Below are positions 1 through 6,949 of a DNA stretch of 64,000 nucleotides, in pieces. The DNA lies in NCBI RefSeq assembly GCF_002251085.2, contig NZ_NOJZ02000008.1, positions 54,130 through 118,129 on the forward strand, read 5' to 3'. The stretch comes from Romboutsia maritimum (GTDB lineage Bacteria > Bacillota > Clostridia > Peptostreptococcales > Peptostreptococcaceae). The notes beneath the pieces were generated by a model. The model saw nothing but the letters and a program-made list of their open reading frames with translations. It was not told the origin of the DNA and did not search any database. Positions within the stretch are counted from its first letter, which is position 1. Each line of letters starts with the position of its first letter. A program made the position numbers and the translations under genes.

Positions 1-533
1 ACCCTATCATAAATTTGTTCTTTCAATAAAATAGAACCTTTATTTAACAAGAAATACTCTAATAAGTTAAATTGTTTATTTTGAAGATCAATTTCTTCTT
101 CCTTAATAAATACTCTTCTTTTACTAAGATCTAGATGTAAATCTTTAAAGTCCAAACTATTTTTTGCCTGTAATTTTCCATTTGTTCTTAATATAGCATA
201 AACTCTAGCTACTAATTCTTCCATATAAAAAGGCTTTGTTAAATAATCATTAGCTCCTATTGTAAAAGCTTCTACTTTATCATCTAAAGATTCTTTAGCC
301 GTCAATATCAACACAGGAGTATCTATATTATTATTTCTAATATTTGCTAAAATTTCTAATCCTCCTAAGCTCGGTAGCATTAAGTCTAAAACAACTAAAT
401 CATATATGTTCTGATTTATCAAATATAAAGCTTCTTCTCCATCTTCACAGCTCTCAATTTCAAAATGATTTTTTAGTTCATTTACAATACTTCTTAAGAG
501 CTTTCTATTATCTTCAACCACTAGTACTTTCAT
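1..533 (-). CDS. OmpR-family response regulator, 3' end cut by window edge
   Basis: This is a DNA-binding response regulator of a two-component system. The translation starts MKVLVVEDN and continues with the receiver landmarks: the acidic pair near residue 8, the phospho-acceptor Asp in LVVLDLMLP and the Lys in DYLTKPF. After that comes the beginning of a winged-helix DNA-binding domain (SLDFKDLHLDLSKR, LLEYFLLNKG). The start at 533 is supported by a GGAGG ribosome binding site 6 bases upstream. About 177 codons are present and some 45-50 C-terminal residues are missing beyond position 1. A partner histidine kinase would be expected downstream, outside the window. The regulated genes are unknown. 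Confidence 0.93.
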   Translation of the reverse strand, partial: MKVLVVEDNRKLLRSIVNELKNHFEIESCEDGEEALYLINQNIYDLVVLDLMLPSLGGLEILANIRNNNIDTPVLILTAKESLDDKVEAFTIGANDYLTKPFYMEELVARVYAILRTNGKLQAKNSLDFKDLHLDLSKRRVFIKEEEIDLQNKQFNLLEYFLLNKGSILLKEQIYDR

Positions 534-630
534 TTTTTCCTCCATATTAAATGCATTACTTTTTATCTATACATAAATTATACAACTTTAACAAGTTAAA
601 TTTAAGTATTTATAACATTTTAATGTTAAA

Positions 631-661
631 AAACTCACCATATTTAAAATATGGTGAGTTT
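631..661 (-). terminator. Strong hairpin terminator
   Basis: A perfect 15-bp inverted repeat with a one-base loop (arms 631-645 and 647-661) is followed on the minus strand by a T-rich run. It lies downstream of the small minus-strand gene at 738-926 and upstream of the response regulator, so it separates the two transcripts. Confidence 0.85.
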
Positions 662-737
662 CTTTACTTGTAATTTATATTATATTTTTATATCGTAGAT
701 TAATATATTTCACTATTTTTTCATTATTATATCAATT

Positions 738-926
738 TTAATTTTTTAAATTATTAGAATAATCTTTAATAATTTGTACGAAATTATTTATATTAATTTC
801 ATTTGGACTACTATTATTCATTTGATTATAGTACCAATTAGCAAATGTTGGATCAGCTAAAATTTCATTCATTTTTTCAAAATCTAAATTCATATTTTCA
901 TTATTTAAATTATCATGTTCATTCAT
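738..926 (-). CDS. Small hypothetical protein, 62 aa
   Basis: The protein is short, acidic and Asn-rich (MNEHDNLNNEN...). It contains a compact motif, DPTFANWYYNQMN, near its middle. I chose the start at 926 because AAGGAGTGG lies 6 bases upstream of that ATG; a longer frame to 965 has no ribosome binding site. There is no signal peptide or membrane segment and I recognise no family. It stands alone between a terminator and the lipoprotein gene at 1010-1831. Confidence 0.6.
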   Translation of the reverse strand: MNEHDNLNNENMNLDFEKMNEILADPTFANWYYNQMNNSSPNEININNFVQIIKDYSNNLKN

Positions 927-1009
927 ATTACACCACTCCTTAATTGTATATTTATTATTTATCATAACTATACAATTTATACATTTTATATTATATGCAC
1001 TTAAAAGTG

Positions 1010-1831
1010 TTATTTATTAATTTTAGCTTTATGAGCTTGAAGATCTATATCTACATTAGCTTTATTATTGATATCATCATATATATATCCTATTAACTTT
1101 AAATCTTTTGCATCTTTTGAACTAGTTATTTCGATTTTAGCTTTTTCATTAGATTTTAAAACGTTAGATGATATTGTATGTGTTATTTTTATGTATTCTC
1201 CTTTATCATTCAACTCTGCTAATTTTAAAGTCGTATTTCCTAAGTCATTTTGAGATAAATTTTTAACTTTAATTTCATAAGTAAATCCCTCTTTAGATTC
1301 ATTTATTTTATTTATATCTGATGTATATAAAATTTCATATGGATTACTATTTTCTGTTTTAACATTATTTATTCCCACTTTAACAGTATCTTTATTTAAA
1401 TCCACAAAAACCCTATCTTCTTTGTAGCTATATTCATATCCTGTTATATTTATATCTTTTGTATATTCTTGAGTTGAAATTTGAGAATATACAACTTTAC
1501 TTGGATTTAAAGTAATGTCTATTAAATTTTTAGAGTTAGTTATCACATTGTTGTTTTTATCTACTTCATCATAAATTAAACATATTCCTGATACATCAAA
1601 ACTAGATTTATTAGTTACCTTAATCTGGCTTATAGATTCATCTTTTACCTTTTCTACTTGTAATGCTTCTTTGTAATTTTCCAACTTATTTTCTTTTTTA
1701 TTTTCTTTTTTATTTTCAAAATTTATATCTTTATTATTATGTTCTTTTGAACAACCAATTAAACTAATACTAAACACTAAAAAAATAATTACTATGATAT
1801 GTATTTTTGATTTTTTATATATTTTTTTCAT
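1010..1831 (-). CDS. Predicted lipoprotein with two beta-rich repeats, 273 aa
   Basis: The N-terminus is a lipoprotein signal peptide: basic MKKIYKKSK, a hydrophobic stretch, then lipobox LIGC with the modified Cys near residue 27. A Lys/Glu/Asn-rich linker follows. The rest looks like two related beta-sandwich-like segments (IKVTNKSSFDVSGICLIYDE and IKVKNLSQNDLGNTTLKLAEL), each describing how terms vary in secreted clostridial proteins. The start at 1831 is favoured over the GTG three codons earlier because AGGTG is then correctly spaced. It is anchored to the outer face of the membrane. Function unknown. Confidence 0.75.
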   Translation of the reverse strand: MKKIYKKSKIHIIVIIFLVFSISLIGCSKEHNNKDINFENKKENKKENKLENYKEALQVEKVKDESISQIKVTNKSSFDVSGICLIYDEVDKNNNVITNSKNLIDITLNPSKVVYSQISTQEYTKDINITGYEYSYKEDRVFVDLNKDTVKVGINNVKTENSNPYEILYTSDINKINESKEGFTYEIKVKNLSQNDLGNTTLKLAELNDKGEYIKITHTISSNVLKSNEKAKIEITSSKDAKDLKLIGYIYDDINNKANVDIDLQAHKAKINK

Positions 1832-1925
1832 CCTAAGCACCTCATAAAATTTACGATACTACTATATAATATTTCACAAAAAAATTGCTAATTTATATGA
1901 TGTTAATATAAATTATATATTATTT

Positions 1926-2537
1926 TTACAAAAGATGCTTATATTCCTTCATAAAATTTTTTAATGCTTGTGTTAATATTTCTTTTTTATTAAATTGAGA
2001 ATTACTACAAAGTCTTTCAAACTCTTCCCATGTTTTTTTATCTATTTTTATAGTAGTAGATTTTGTATCTTCTATATTTGTATCTTCTAAATTAATATCT
2101 TTTTTATTAGATATTTTTTTAGACTTTATAGATTTAAAATCTTTTACTTGTAAATACCAATCATATACTTCACATAATTTATCCATGTCTTCTTGAGTCA
2201 CATTAATTTTTTTATCTTTTTTTACATTGTTATTTTTGTTATTTTTAGTTTTTTTTGTGACTTTCGTAGTATTAACGATTTTATTTTCTTTTACAATTTT
2301 CTTTATAGTATTTTTTTTAATATTATTTGTAGTTGTTTCATTTTCAAATTCTTCAAATTTAATTTGATCTACTTTATTTACTAATACATATTTTCCATTT
2401 TCACACTTATATCCTCTTTTGTTTAAAAAGCCTCTTAGAGTACTCTTTTTGATTCCTAGTTCTTTTGAAATGTCTTCAAAAGGTACTTCTTTATTTTGAA
2501 GCTCTATAAACTTCTGTATTCTATCATTAGCATTCAT
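1926..2537 (-). CDS. HTH plus ribbon-helix-helix-like DNA-binding protein, 203 aa
   Basis: The first 45 residues read as a helix-turn-helix (IQKFIELQNKEVPFEDISKELGIKKSTLRGFLNKRGY), the type used to read DNA after a short recognition helix. A long Lys/Asn/Thr-rich linker (about 55-110) follows. The C-terminal 50 residues (TTIKIDKKTWEEFERLCSNSQFNKKEILTQALKNFMKEY) match the pattern of a ribbon-helix-helix or MetJ/Arc-like domain: a beta strand and two helices. This layout resembles small clostridial plasmid or regulator proteins. The ATG at 2537 has AGGAGG upstream in GGAGGAATATAA. No target is visible. Confidence 0.7.
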   Translation of the reverse strand: MNANDRIQKFIELQNKEVPFEDISKELGIKKSTLRGFLNKRGYKCENGKYVLVNKVDQIKFEEFENETTTNNIKKNTIKKIVKENKIVNTTKVTKKTKNNKNNNVKKDKKINVTQEDMDKLCEVYDWYLQVKDFKSIKSKKISNKKDINLEDTNIEDTKSTTIKIDKKTWEEFERLCSNSQFNKKEILTQALKNFMKEYKHLL

Positions 2538-2591
2538 TTATATTCCTCCGTGATAATTAAGTTACTTATCTATTGTATCATATATTTTAAG

Positions 2592-2622
2592 CAAAAAAAA
2601 AGCTTCCTATCATATAGGAAGT
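2592..2622 (-). terminator. Terminator after the Spo0E-like gene
   Basis: Arms 2603-2610 and 2614-2621 form an 8-bp stem with a three-base loop. On the minus strand they are followed by a run of nine T. It sits 18 bases after the stop of the Spo0E-like gene. Confidence 0.8.
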
Positions 2623-2639
2623 TTTAAATATATTTAAAT

Positions 2640-2789
2640 TTAAATTTTGATATAATTTAATCTTCGAATTTGTTCTTCTACTATTAAATTATCTAAAAGT
2701 TGACTAAGTCTTACAACATCATCACTTAATCCTTCTTTTAGATACATCATTTCAAGAACTCGTTTTACTTTATTAATCCTATTAATCAC
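2640..2789 (-). CDS. Spo0E-like sporulation aspartyl-phosphate phosphatase, 49 aa
   Basis: This short gene starts with GTG at 2789, preceded by GGGGG 7 bases upstream, and ends TAA at 2640-2642. The protein, MINRINKVKRVLEMMYLK then EGLSDDVVRLSQLLDNLIVEE, carries the family signature S-Q-x-L-D after a helical hairpin. Spo0E-family proteins dephosphorylate the response regulator Spo0A and delay sporulation; that is family knowledge, not shown here. The length fits the family (about 45-85 aa). Its presence supports a spore-forming host. It stands alone, with its own terminator. Confidence 0.82.
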   Translation of the reverse strand: MINRINKVKRVLEMMYLKEGLSDDVVRLSQLLDNLIVEEQIRRLNYIKI

Positions 2790-2907
2790 CCTAATTCCCC
2801 CTTTTTAGTAAACTAAAAAGTTTTACTCCCCTTTTTTCTGTTTTGTAACAACAACTATTATATTTTATCAGAAATTTTAGTAATATCCAACTATTTTGTG
2901 ATAATTT

Positions 2908-3597
2908 TTAATCTCCTACTCCAAAATCTGTATTATTGTATAAAACTTCGATATTTTCATTGTTATTTAAAAACTCATATTTCTCCTTAAACCATGCTAC
3001 GAGGCTATCATCACGCTCTAATTTAGTCGTATTATTAATAAATATATTAATTGTTGCATGATTAAAGTACTTTAAAACAATTTCCATGTCTTTATCTATC
3101 ATTTCTTTGGTTTGACCTTTTATACCTACCATCATACAAGGGGAATCAAAATACTTCTTAACATCTTCGGGTGTTTTAAATTTAGCATTTTTATTTAAAA
3201 ATTTATTTCTAAAATCATAATCAAAGCTTTCTACTCCTATTTTAAATACTATAGGAATTTCAAAATAATCTCTCATTTCCTTTAATCTATTTTTGTAGCA
3301 CCAATGACTTTCTAAAAATAACTTTTCTATTTTTTTTTCTTTTATTATTTCTTTTATCTTTTCTAAGGTTGCCTTAGGTAGTTCAAAGCAACTACCTGAA
3401 TTTATAACCTCTAAAACTTTATATTTTCCTGTTATATTTTTTAAAACATCAAAATTTAATTTATTCATTTCATATTCTAATGTAGAGTTATCTTCTATAT
3501 AATCACAAAATGAACACTTTCCCCATATACAAGGAAATCCTTTTAATAAAACAATTTCTCTTTGATTTTTATTATCTATTTGACTATATCTATCCAT
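2908..3597 (-). CDS. queL: Radical SAM queuine lyase QueL
   Basis: This is a radical SAM enzyme, predicted to convert queuine into the tRNA precursor base preQ1. The cluster-binding cysteines are in PCIWGKCSFC near residues 23-31, spaced C-x4-C-x2-C rather than the usual C-x3-C-x2-C. At 229 aa it is short for the superfamily. The assignment rests on context: it is the last gene after a nucleoside hydrolase and a QueT-type transporter, the queuine-salvage set described for Clostridioides difficile, and the transcript carries a preQ1-I riboswitch. The ATG at 3597 has GGAGAT upstream, 16 bases after the queT stop. Confidence 0.8.
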   Translation of the reverse strand: MDRYSQIDNKNQREIVLLKGFPCIWGKCSFCDYIEDNSTLEYEMNKLNFDVLKNITGKYKVLEVINSGSCFELPKATLEKIKEIIKEKKIEKLFLESHWCYKNRLKEMRDYFEIPIVFKIGVESFDYDFRNKFLNKNAKFKTPEDVKKYFDSPCMMVGIKGQTKEMIDKDMEIVLKYFNHATINIFINNTTKLERDDSLVAWFKEKYEFLNNNENIEVLYNNTDFGVGD

Positions 3598-3612
3598 TTA
3601 ATCTCCTTTAGT

Positions 3613-4170
3613 TTATGATTTAATTGATACTCTAATATTTTTTGGTATGGCATTAACTGATAAACTAACTAATACCACTCCTATAAATTTATCTAAATAA
3701 TCTGTAAAGAATTGAGTTATAAACACACTTATAACATCTCCTACACCTATTGTTTTTAAAATTTGAACTATATATGATGATCCTGAAGATGTAACACCTC
3801 CAAATAAATACGCAGCAATTATGGAACCTATAATTGATGTAGGAAGCGCCACTACAAGTACTCCAAACGGTGTTTTTATACCACTTAAGAAATCTTTATT
3901 AAACATAACCCCTGCTAATAAACCAGTTGAAATTTGTACTGGTGCAAAGTATAAAGAATATATGTCAAATGTCATACCACTTACTAAACTACCACAAACA
4001 CCTGTAATAACCGCATACTTTGGTCCTAATAAAGCTGCTATCATTATAGTTCCTATAGAATCTAAATATATTGGTAACCTTAAGTTTAAAGCAATAAACG
4101 CCCCAACTATGTTTAGAGCAATTCCCAAACTTATTAATGTAAGTTTTTTTACTGGAGTTTTAGAATTCAT
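3613..4170 (-). CDS. queT: Queuosine-precursor ECF transporter S component QueT
   Basis: This 185-aa membrane protein has about five hydrophobic helices, starting LTLISLGIALNIVGAFIAL, and the aspartate-bearing RLPIYLDSIGTIMIAALLGP segment typical of this small-carrier family. It is the substrate-binding (S) subunit of an energy-coupling-factor importer. It would use the shared EcfA/EcfT module, which is not in this window. Its position between queK and queL suggests the substrate is queuosine, queuine or preQ1. It starts one base after the queK stop codon ends, so translation is probably coupled. Confidence 0.85.
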   Translation of the reverse strand: MNSKTPVKKLTLISLGIALNIVGAFIALNLRLPIYLDSIGTIMIAALLGPKYAVITGVCGSLVSGMTFDIYSLYFAPVQISTGLLAGVMFNKDFLSGIKTPFGVLVVALPTSIIGSIIAAYLFGGVTSSGSSYIVQILKTIGVGDVISVFITQFFTDYLDKFIGVVLVSLSVNAIPKNIRVSIKS

Positions 4171-4171
4171 A

Positions 4172-5140
4172 TTATATCACCCCTTCTATTGAGTCTATAA
4201 TATCTTCATAGCCTTTAAATACTCGCTTTAAAAACATATACATAAATTTTTTCTCGTCTGCATCAGTTAATACGATAGAATTTGGTTCTTTATTATAAAA
4301 GTTAAAAGAATCTACTATAGATTGCCCCATAGCTATTCCATCTTCAACTACCTCTGTATATGATTCAAATCCTTGACATATATTTCTATCAATAAAATAT
4401 GCAACTGCTAATGGATCATTTATAACACATCCTATTATTTTTTCTTGATACCAGTGAAAATCAATATAAAATCTTGTAATTTGTGTTATATACTTAGCCA
4501 AATCTTTATCTAGTCTATTTATAAATTCAATAATATTTGGTGTAAGTACAATTTTTCTAGTTACATCTAAACCTACCATATGAATTTTTTTAGATAAGTT
4601 CTTGTATACATAATTTGCCGCATGTGGGTCAACCCAATAGTTAAACTCTGCTACTGGTGAACAATTGCCATGAATTCTAAAAGCTCCACCCATAGATACA
4701 AATTCATCTAAGTTATTAAAAGCTTCTTTATCTTTCATAATTGCTTTAGCTATATTAGTAAGTGGTCCTAAAGCTATAATAGATACATCTTTATTGTTTT
4801 TTAAAGTTTCTATTATAAAATCTACACCGTTACTATTTAACTTTCCATCAGTAACCTTATCATAGTAATTTTCCCCTATACCATCTTCTCCATGGGTATC
4901 TTGGGCTGTTACAAGTTCTCTCTTTAATGGATGTTCTTCTCCTATATATACAGGTGTATTTAATGAAGAACACATTTGAAGTGCTTTTAGCGCATTTTCT
5001 GCACCTAACTTTGCAGGTACATTACCACTACAAGTAGTAATACCTAATACTTCTAGTTCTGGTGAATTTAATGCTAGAAGTATTGCCAAAGAATCATCAA
5101 TTCCTGGATCACAATCAATTATTACCTTTCTTTTTTGCAT
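4172..5140 (-). CDS. queK: Queuosine nucleosidase QueK (nucleoside hydrolase family)
   Basis: The 322-aa protein belongs to the inosine-uridine preferring nucleoside hydrolases. It opens with the calcium-binding signature KVIIDCDPGIDDSLAI (residues about 5-20), and has ALGPLTNIAKAI and a downstream NDPLAVAYF loop. The family cleaves the N-glycosidic bond of a ribonucleoside. Linked to queT and queL behind a preQ1 riboswitch, it is best read as QueK, which releases queuine from queuosine. The ribosome binding site AAGGAGGAG lies 6-14 bases before the ATG at 5140 and is part of a hairpin. A general purine or pyrimidine nucleosidase is the alternative if the context were misleading. Confidence 0.85.
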   Translation of the reverse strand: MQKRKVIIDCDPGIDDSLAILLALNSPELEVLGITTCSGNVPAKLGAENALKALQMCSSLNTPVYIGEEHPLKRELVTAQDTHGEDGIGENYYDKVTDGKLNSNGVDFIIETLKNNKDVSIIALGPLTNIAKAIMKDKEAFNNLDEFVSMGGAFRIHGNCSPVAEFNYWVDPHAANYVYKNLSKKIHMVGLDVTRKIVLTPNIIEFINRLDKDLAKYITQITRFYIDFHWYQEKIIGCVINDPLAVAYFIDRNICQGFESYTEVVEDGIAMGQSIVDSFNFYNKEPNSIVLTDADEKKFMYMFLKRVFKGYEDIIDSIEGVI

Positions 5141-5149
5141 AACAATCTC

Positions 5150-5172
5150 CTCCTTAATTTGTGGTTAAGGAG
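5150..5172 (-). promoter_or_regulatory. Hairpin sequestering the queK ribosome binding site
   Basis: The two 8-base arms CTCCTTAA and TTAAGGAG (5172-5165 and 5157-5150 on the minus strand) pair perfectly around a seven-base loop and bury most of the AAGGAGGAG site of queK. It is the natural output of a translation-controlling leader. It lies about 85 bases after the riboswitch aptamer. Confidence 0.65.
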
Positions 5173-5256
5173 AACTACATGACTTTTCTTCCACTTTCTT
5201 AGTAATTTTAAAAAGCCATATCTAAGGATATAACTATATACTGCCACTATATAAAC

Positions 5257-5292
5257 CCTTAGTTTTTTATACTTGGAGTTCTCGAACAAGTC
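5257..5292 (-). ncRNA. preQ1-I riboswitch aptamer in the queK-queT-queL leader
   Basis: Read on the minus strand, a 5-bp stem ACTTG/CAAGT (5291-5287 and 5275-5271) closes a loop beginning TTC. It is followed directly by the A-rich tail ATAAAAAACTAAGG. This is the compact preQ1-I layout: one small hairpin plus an A-rich tail ending AACTAA that folds back into the hairpin loop as a pseudoknot. The downstream genes handle queuine and preQ1, which supports the call. The tail bases CTAAGG can alternatively pair with CCTTAG at 5227-5222, giving a plausible switch. Confidence 0.75.
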
Positions 5293-5396
5293 CTAATAAA
5301 TTTATTAGAGTTTTAAAGGATTTTAGACATTTTTTTATTTAAAATGTCTGTTAAATATCAATTAGCGACTTTTATCTATAGCTAAGTGACAATTTT

Positions 5397-5425
5397 ATTT
5401 TATCATAATTTTATTTTTAATCCAA
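5397..5425 (-). promoter_or_regulatory. Predicted promoter of the queuine-salvage operon
   Basis: On the minus strand TTGGAT (5425-5420) and TAAAAT (5402-5397) are separated by exactly 17 bases. Transcription would start near 5390, about 100 bases before the preQ1-I aptamer. Confidence 0.55.
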
Positions 5426-5839
5426 TAGATTTATGATGGATTTACAATAGCTTTATGATTATTTTACTACTTAATTATATATATTTTTTAAATTTGCTAT
5501 TTATACATTTTCTATTATTTACTATATGTTATTAAAGAATAATAAAGTTCTATATGGTTATTATAAAACTGTAATCAATAAATTTTTTAAAAATATAATA
5601 AATTCACTTAAAATAAGTAAATTTATTATATAAATTTTTTAAATAAAATAATTTATTTTTATTGGTTTTTCAATATTTTTCATTTTTTTCGACATTTTTT
5701 TCAAAAAACATATTTACTTTTTTTTATATTTATTTTATAATAATAACTGTTCTAATAAGCGGTTTCGGAAAACGTAACCAAGGAAAACACTACCATAGGT
5801 TTTGTTTTTAGAATTTATATCTTATAGGAGGAAATACAC
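5401..5839. other. Intergenic region between two divergent genes
   Basis: No gene is visible here. The sequence is very AT-rich. It holds the minus-strand promoter of the queuine operon at its left end. At its right end is the plus-strand leader of the PfoR-like gene, with TATAAT at about 5736-5741 and a hairpin-forming stretch at 5761-5815. Confidence 0.6.
5761..5815 (+). promoter_or_regulatory. Structured leader of the PfoR-like gene, class unknown
   Basis: The bases GGTTTCG and CGTAACC form a stem with one mismatch around a GAAAA loop. A second possible hairpin (AAAAC with GTTTT) ends in a T-rich run before the ribosome binding site. The GC content is higher than in the flanks. It does not match a riboswitch class that I can name. 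Confidence 0.4.
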
Positions 5840-6883
5840 ATGATAGACATTTTAACAGGTACTGCATTATTATTAGTAGTATTGGCATTATTCACATTAT
5901 TTAGTTACAAAGCACCATTAGGTATGAAGGCAATGGGTGGACTTGCAAACGCTGCTTGTGCAAGTTTCTTAGTTGAAGCTTTCCACTACTCATTCTTTGG
6001 TCAGGTTGCTGGAATCAAATTTTTAGAAAACGTTGGGGCTGCTAACGGTTCTGTAGGTGGTGTGGCTTCTGCTATACTAGTTCCTTTAGCTTTAGGAGTT
6101 TCTCCAGTTTATGCTGTATTAGTTGGTTTAACTTGTTTAAACTTCAAGATATTACCAGGATTCATAGCTGGATACTTAATATCTTTCGTTGTAAAATTCT
6201 TAGAAAAGAAAGTTCCTGCTGGACTTGATTTAATAGTTATAATAGTTGTTGCAGCACCTTTAACTTACTTTATAGGTGATGTAGCTAGTCCATTAGTTAA
6301 TGGTACTTTAGCAACTATAGGTTCAGTTTTAACATCAGCTTCAAGTGCTAGCCCAATATTAATGGGTGTAATCCTTGGTGGATTAATAACAGTTGTTGCT
6401 ACTGCTCCACTTAGTTCAATGGCTTTAACAGCTATGATAGGTTTAACTGGTGCTCCAATGGCAATAGGTGCATTATCAGTATTCGGTTCTTCTTTCATGA
6501 ACTTCGTATTCTTCTCAAAAATGAAGTTTGGTTCAAAGAAAGACAATATAGCTGTTGCTATAGAACCTTTAACTCAAGCAGACTTAATATCTGCTAACCC
6601 AATACCAGTTTATGTTACTAACTTTATAGGTGGTGCTGCATCTGGTGTTTTAATAGCTATGATGGGACTTGTAAATAACTCTCCAGGTACTGCTACTCCA
6701 ATAGCTGGATTTGCTGTAATGTTTGCTTATAACCCAGCTGTAAAAGTTTTAATAACTGCTGCAGGATGTGCTTTATTAAGTATATTAGCAGGATTTATAG
6801 GATATCAAATATTCAAGAACTACAAGATAACAACTGCTGATGTAGTTCGTGGAACTGGAAACAATGATATAGATGCAGCTTAA
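5840..6883 (+). CDS. PfoR / PTS EIIC-like membrane protein
   Basis: This 347-aa protein is almost wholly hydrophobic, with some 8-10 membrane segments and many Gly/Ala-rich helices (FGSSFMNFVFFSKMKFGSKKDN, GGLITVVATAPLSSMA). It resembles the EIIC-like family that includes PfoR, the locus once linked to perfringolysin control in Clostridium perfringens. No EIIA or EIIB domain is fused or adjacent. Transport substrate and any regulatory role are therefore unknown. The start has a clear AGGAGG 8 bases upstream. It is monocistronic, ending at a bidirectional terminator. Codon use is clean, with many frequent codons, suggesting good expression. Confidence 0.75.
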   Translation: MIDILTGTALLLVVLALFTLFSYKAPLGMKAMGGLANAACASFLVEAFHYSFFGQVAGIKFLENVGAANGSVGGVASAILVPLALGVSPVYAVLVGLTCLNFKILPGFIAGYLISFVVKFLEKKVPAGLDLIVIIVVAAPLTYFIGDVASPLVNGTLATIGSVLTSASSASPILMGVILGGLITVVATAPLSSMALTAMIGLTGAPMAIGALSVFGSSFMNFVFFSKMKFGSKKDNIAVAIEPLTQADLISANPIPVYVTNFIGGAASGVLIAMMGLVNNSPGTATPIAGFAVMFAYNPAVKVLITAAGCALLSILAGFIGYQIFKNYKITTADVVRGTGNNDIDAA

Positions 6884-6899
6884 TAATTAAGTTGTTAAC

Positions 6900-6938
6900 A
6901 AAAAAGGATGAAACCATTAAAGTTTCATCCTTTTTTTA
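6900..6938. terminator. Bidirectional terminator between convergent genes
   Basis: AAAAAGGATGAAAC and GTTTCATCCTTTTT pair around a short loop, with A-run before and T-run after. It can end both the PfoR-like gene (plus) and feoB (minus). Confidence 0.9.
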
Positions 6939-6949
6939 TGTATATAATT

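Noticed and set aside
344..550. Plus-strand 68-aa frame MLKFLILLSS...
   Set aside because: It is opposite the response regulator, lacks a ribosome binding site and shows no family features.
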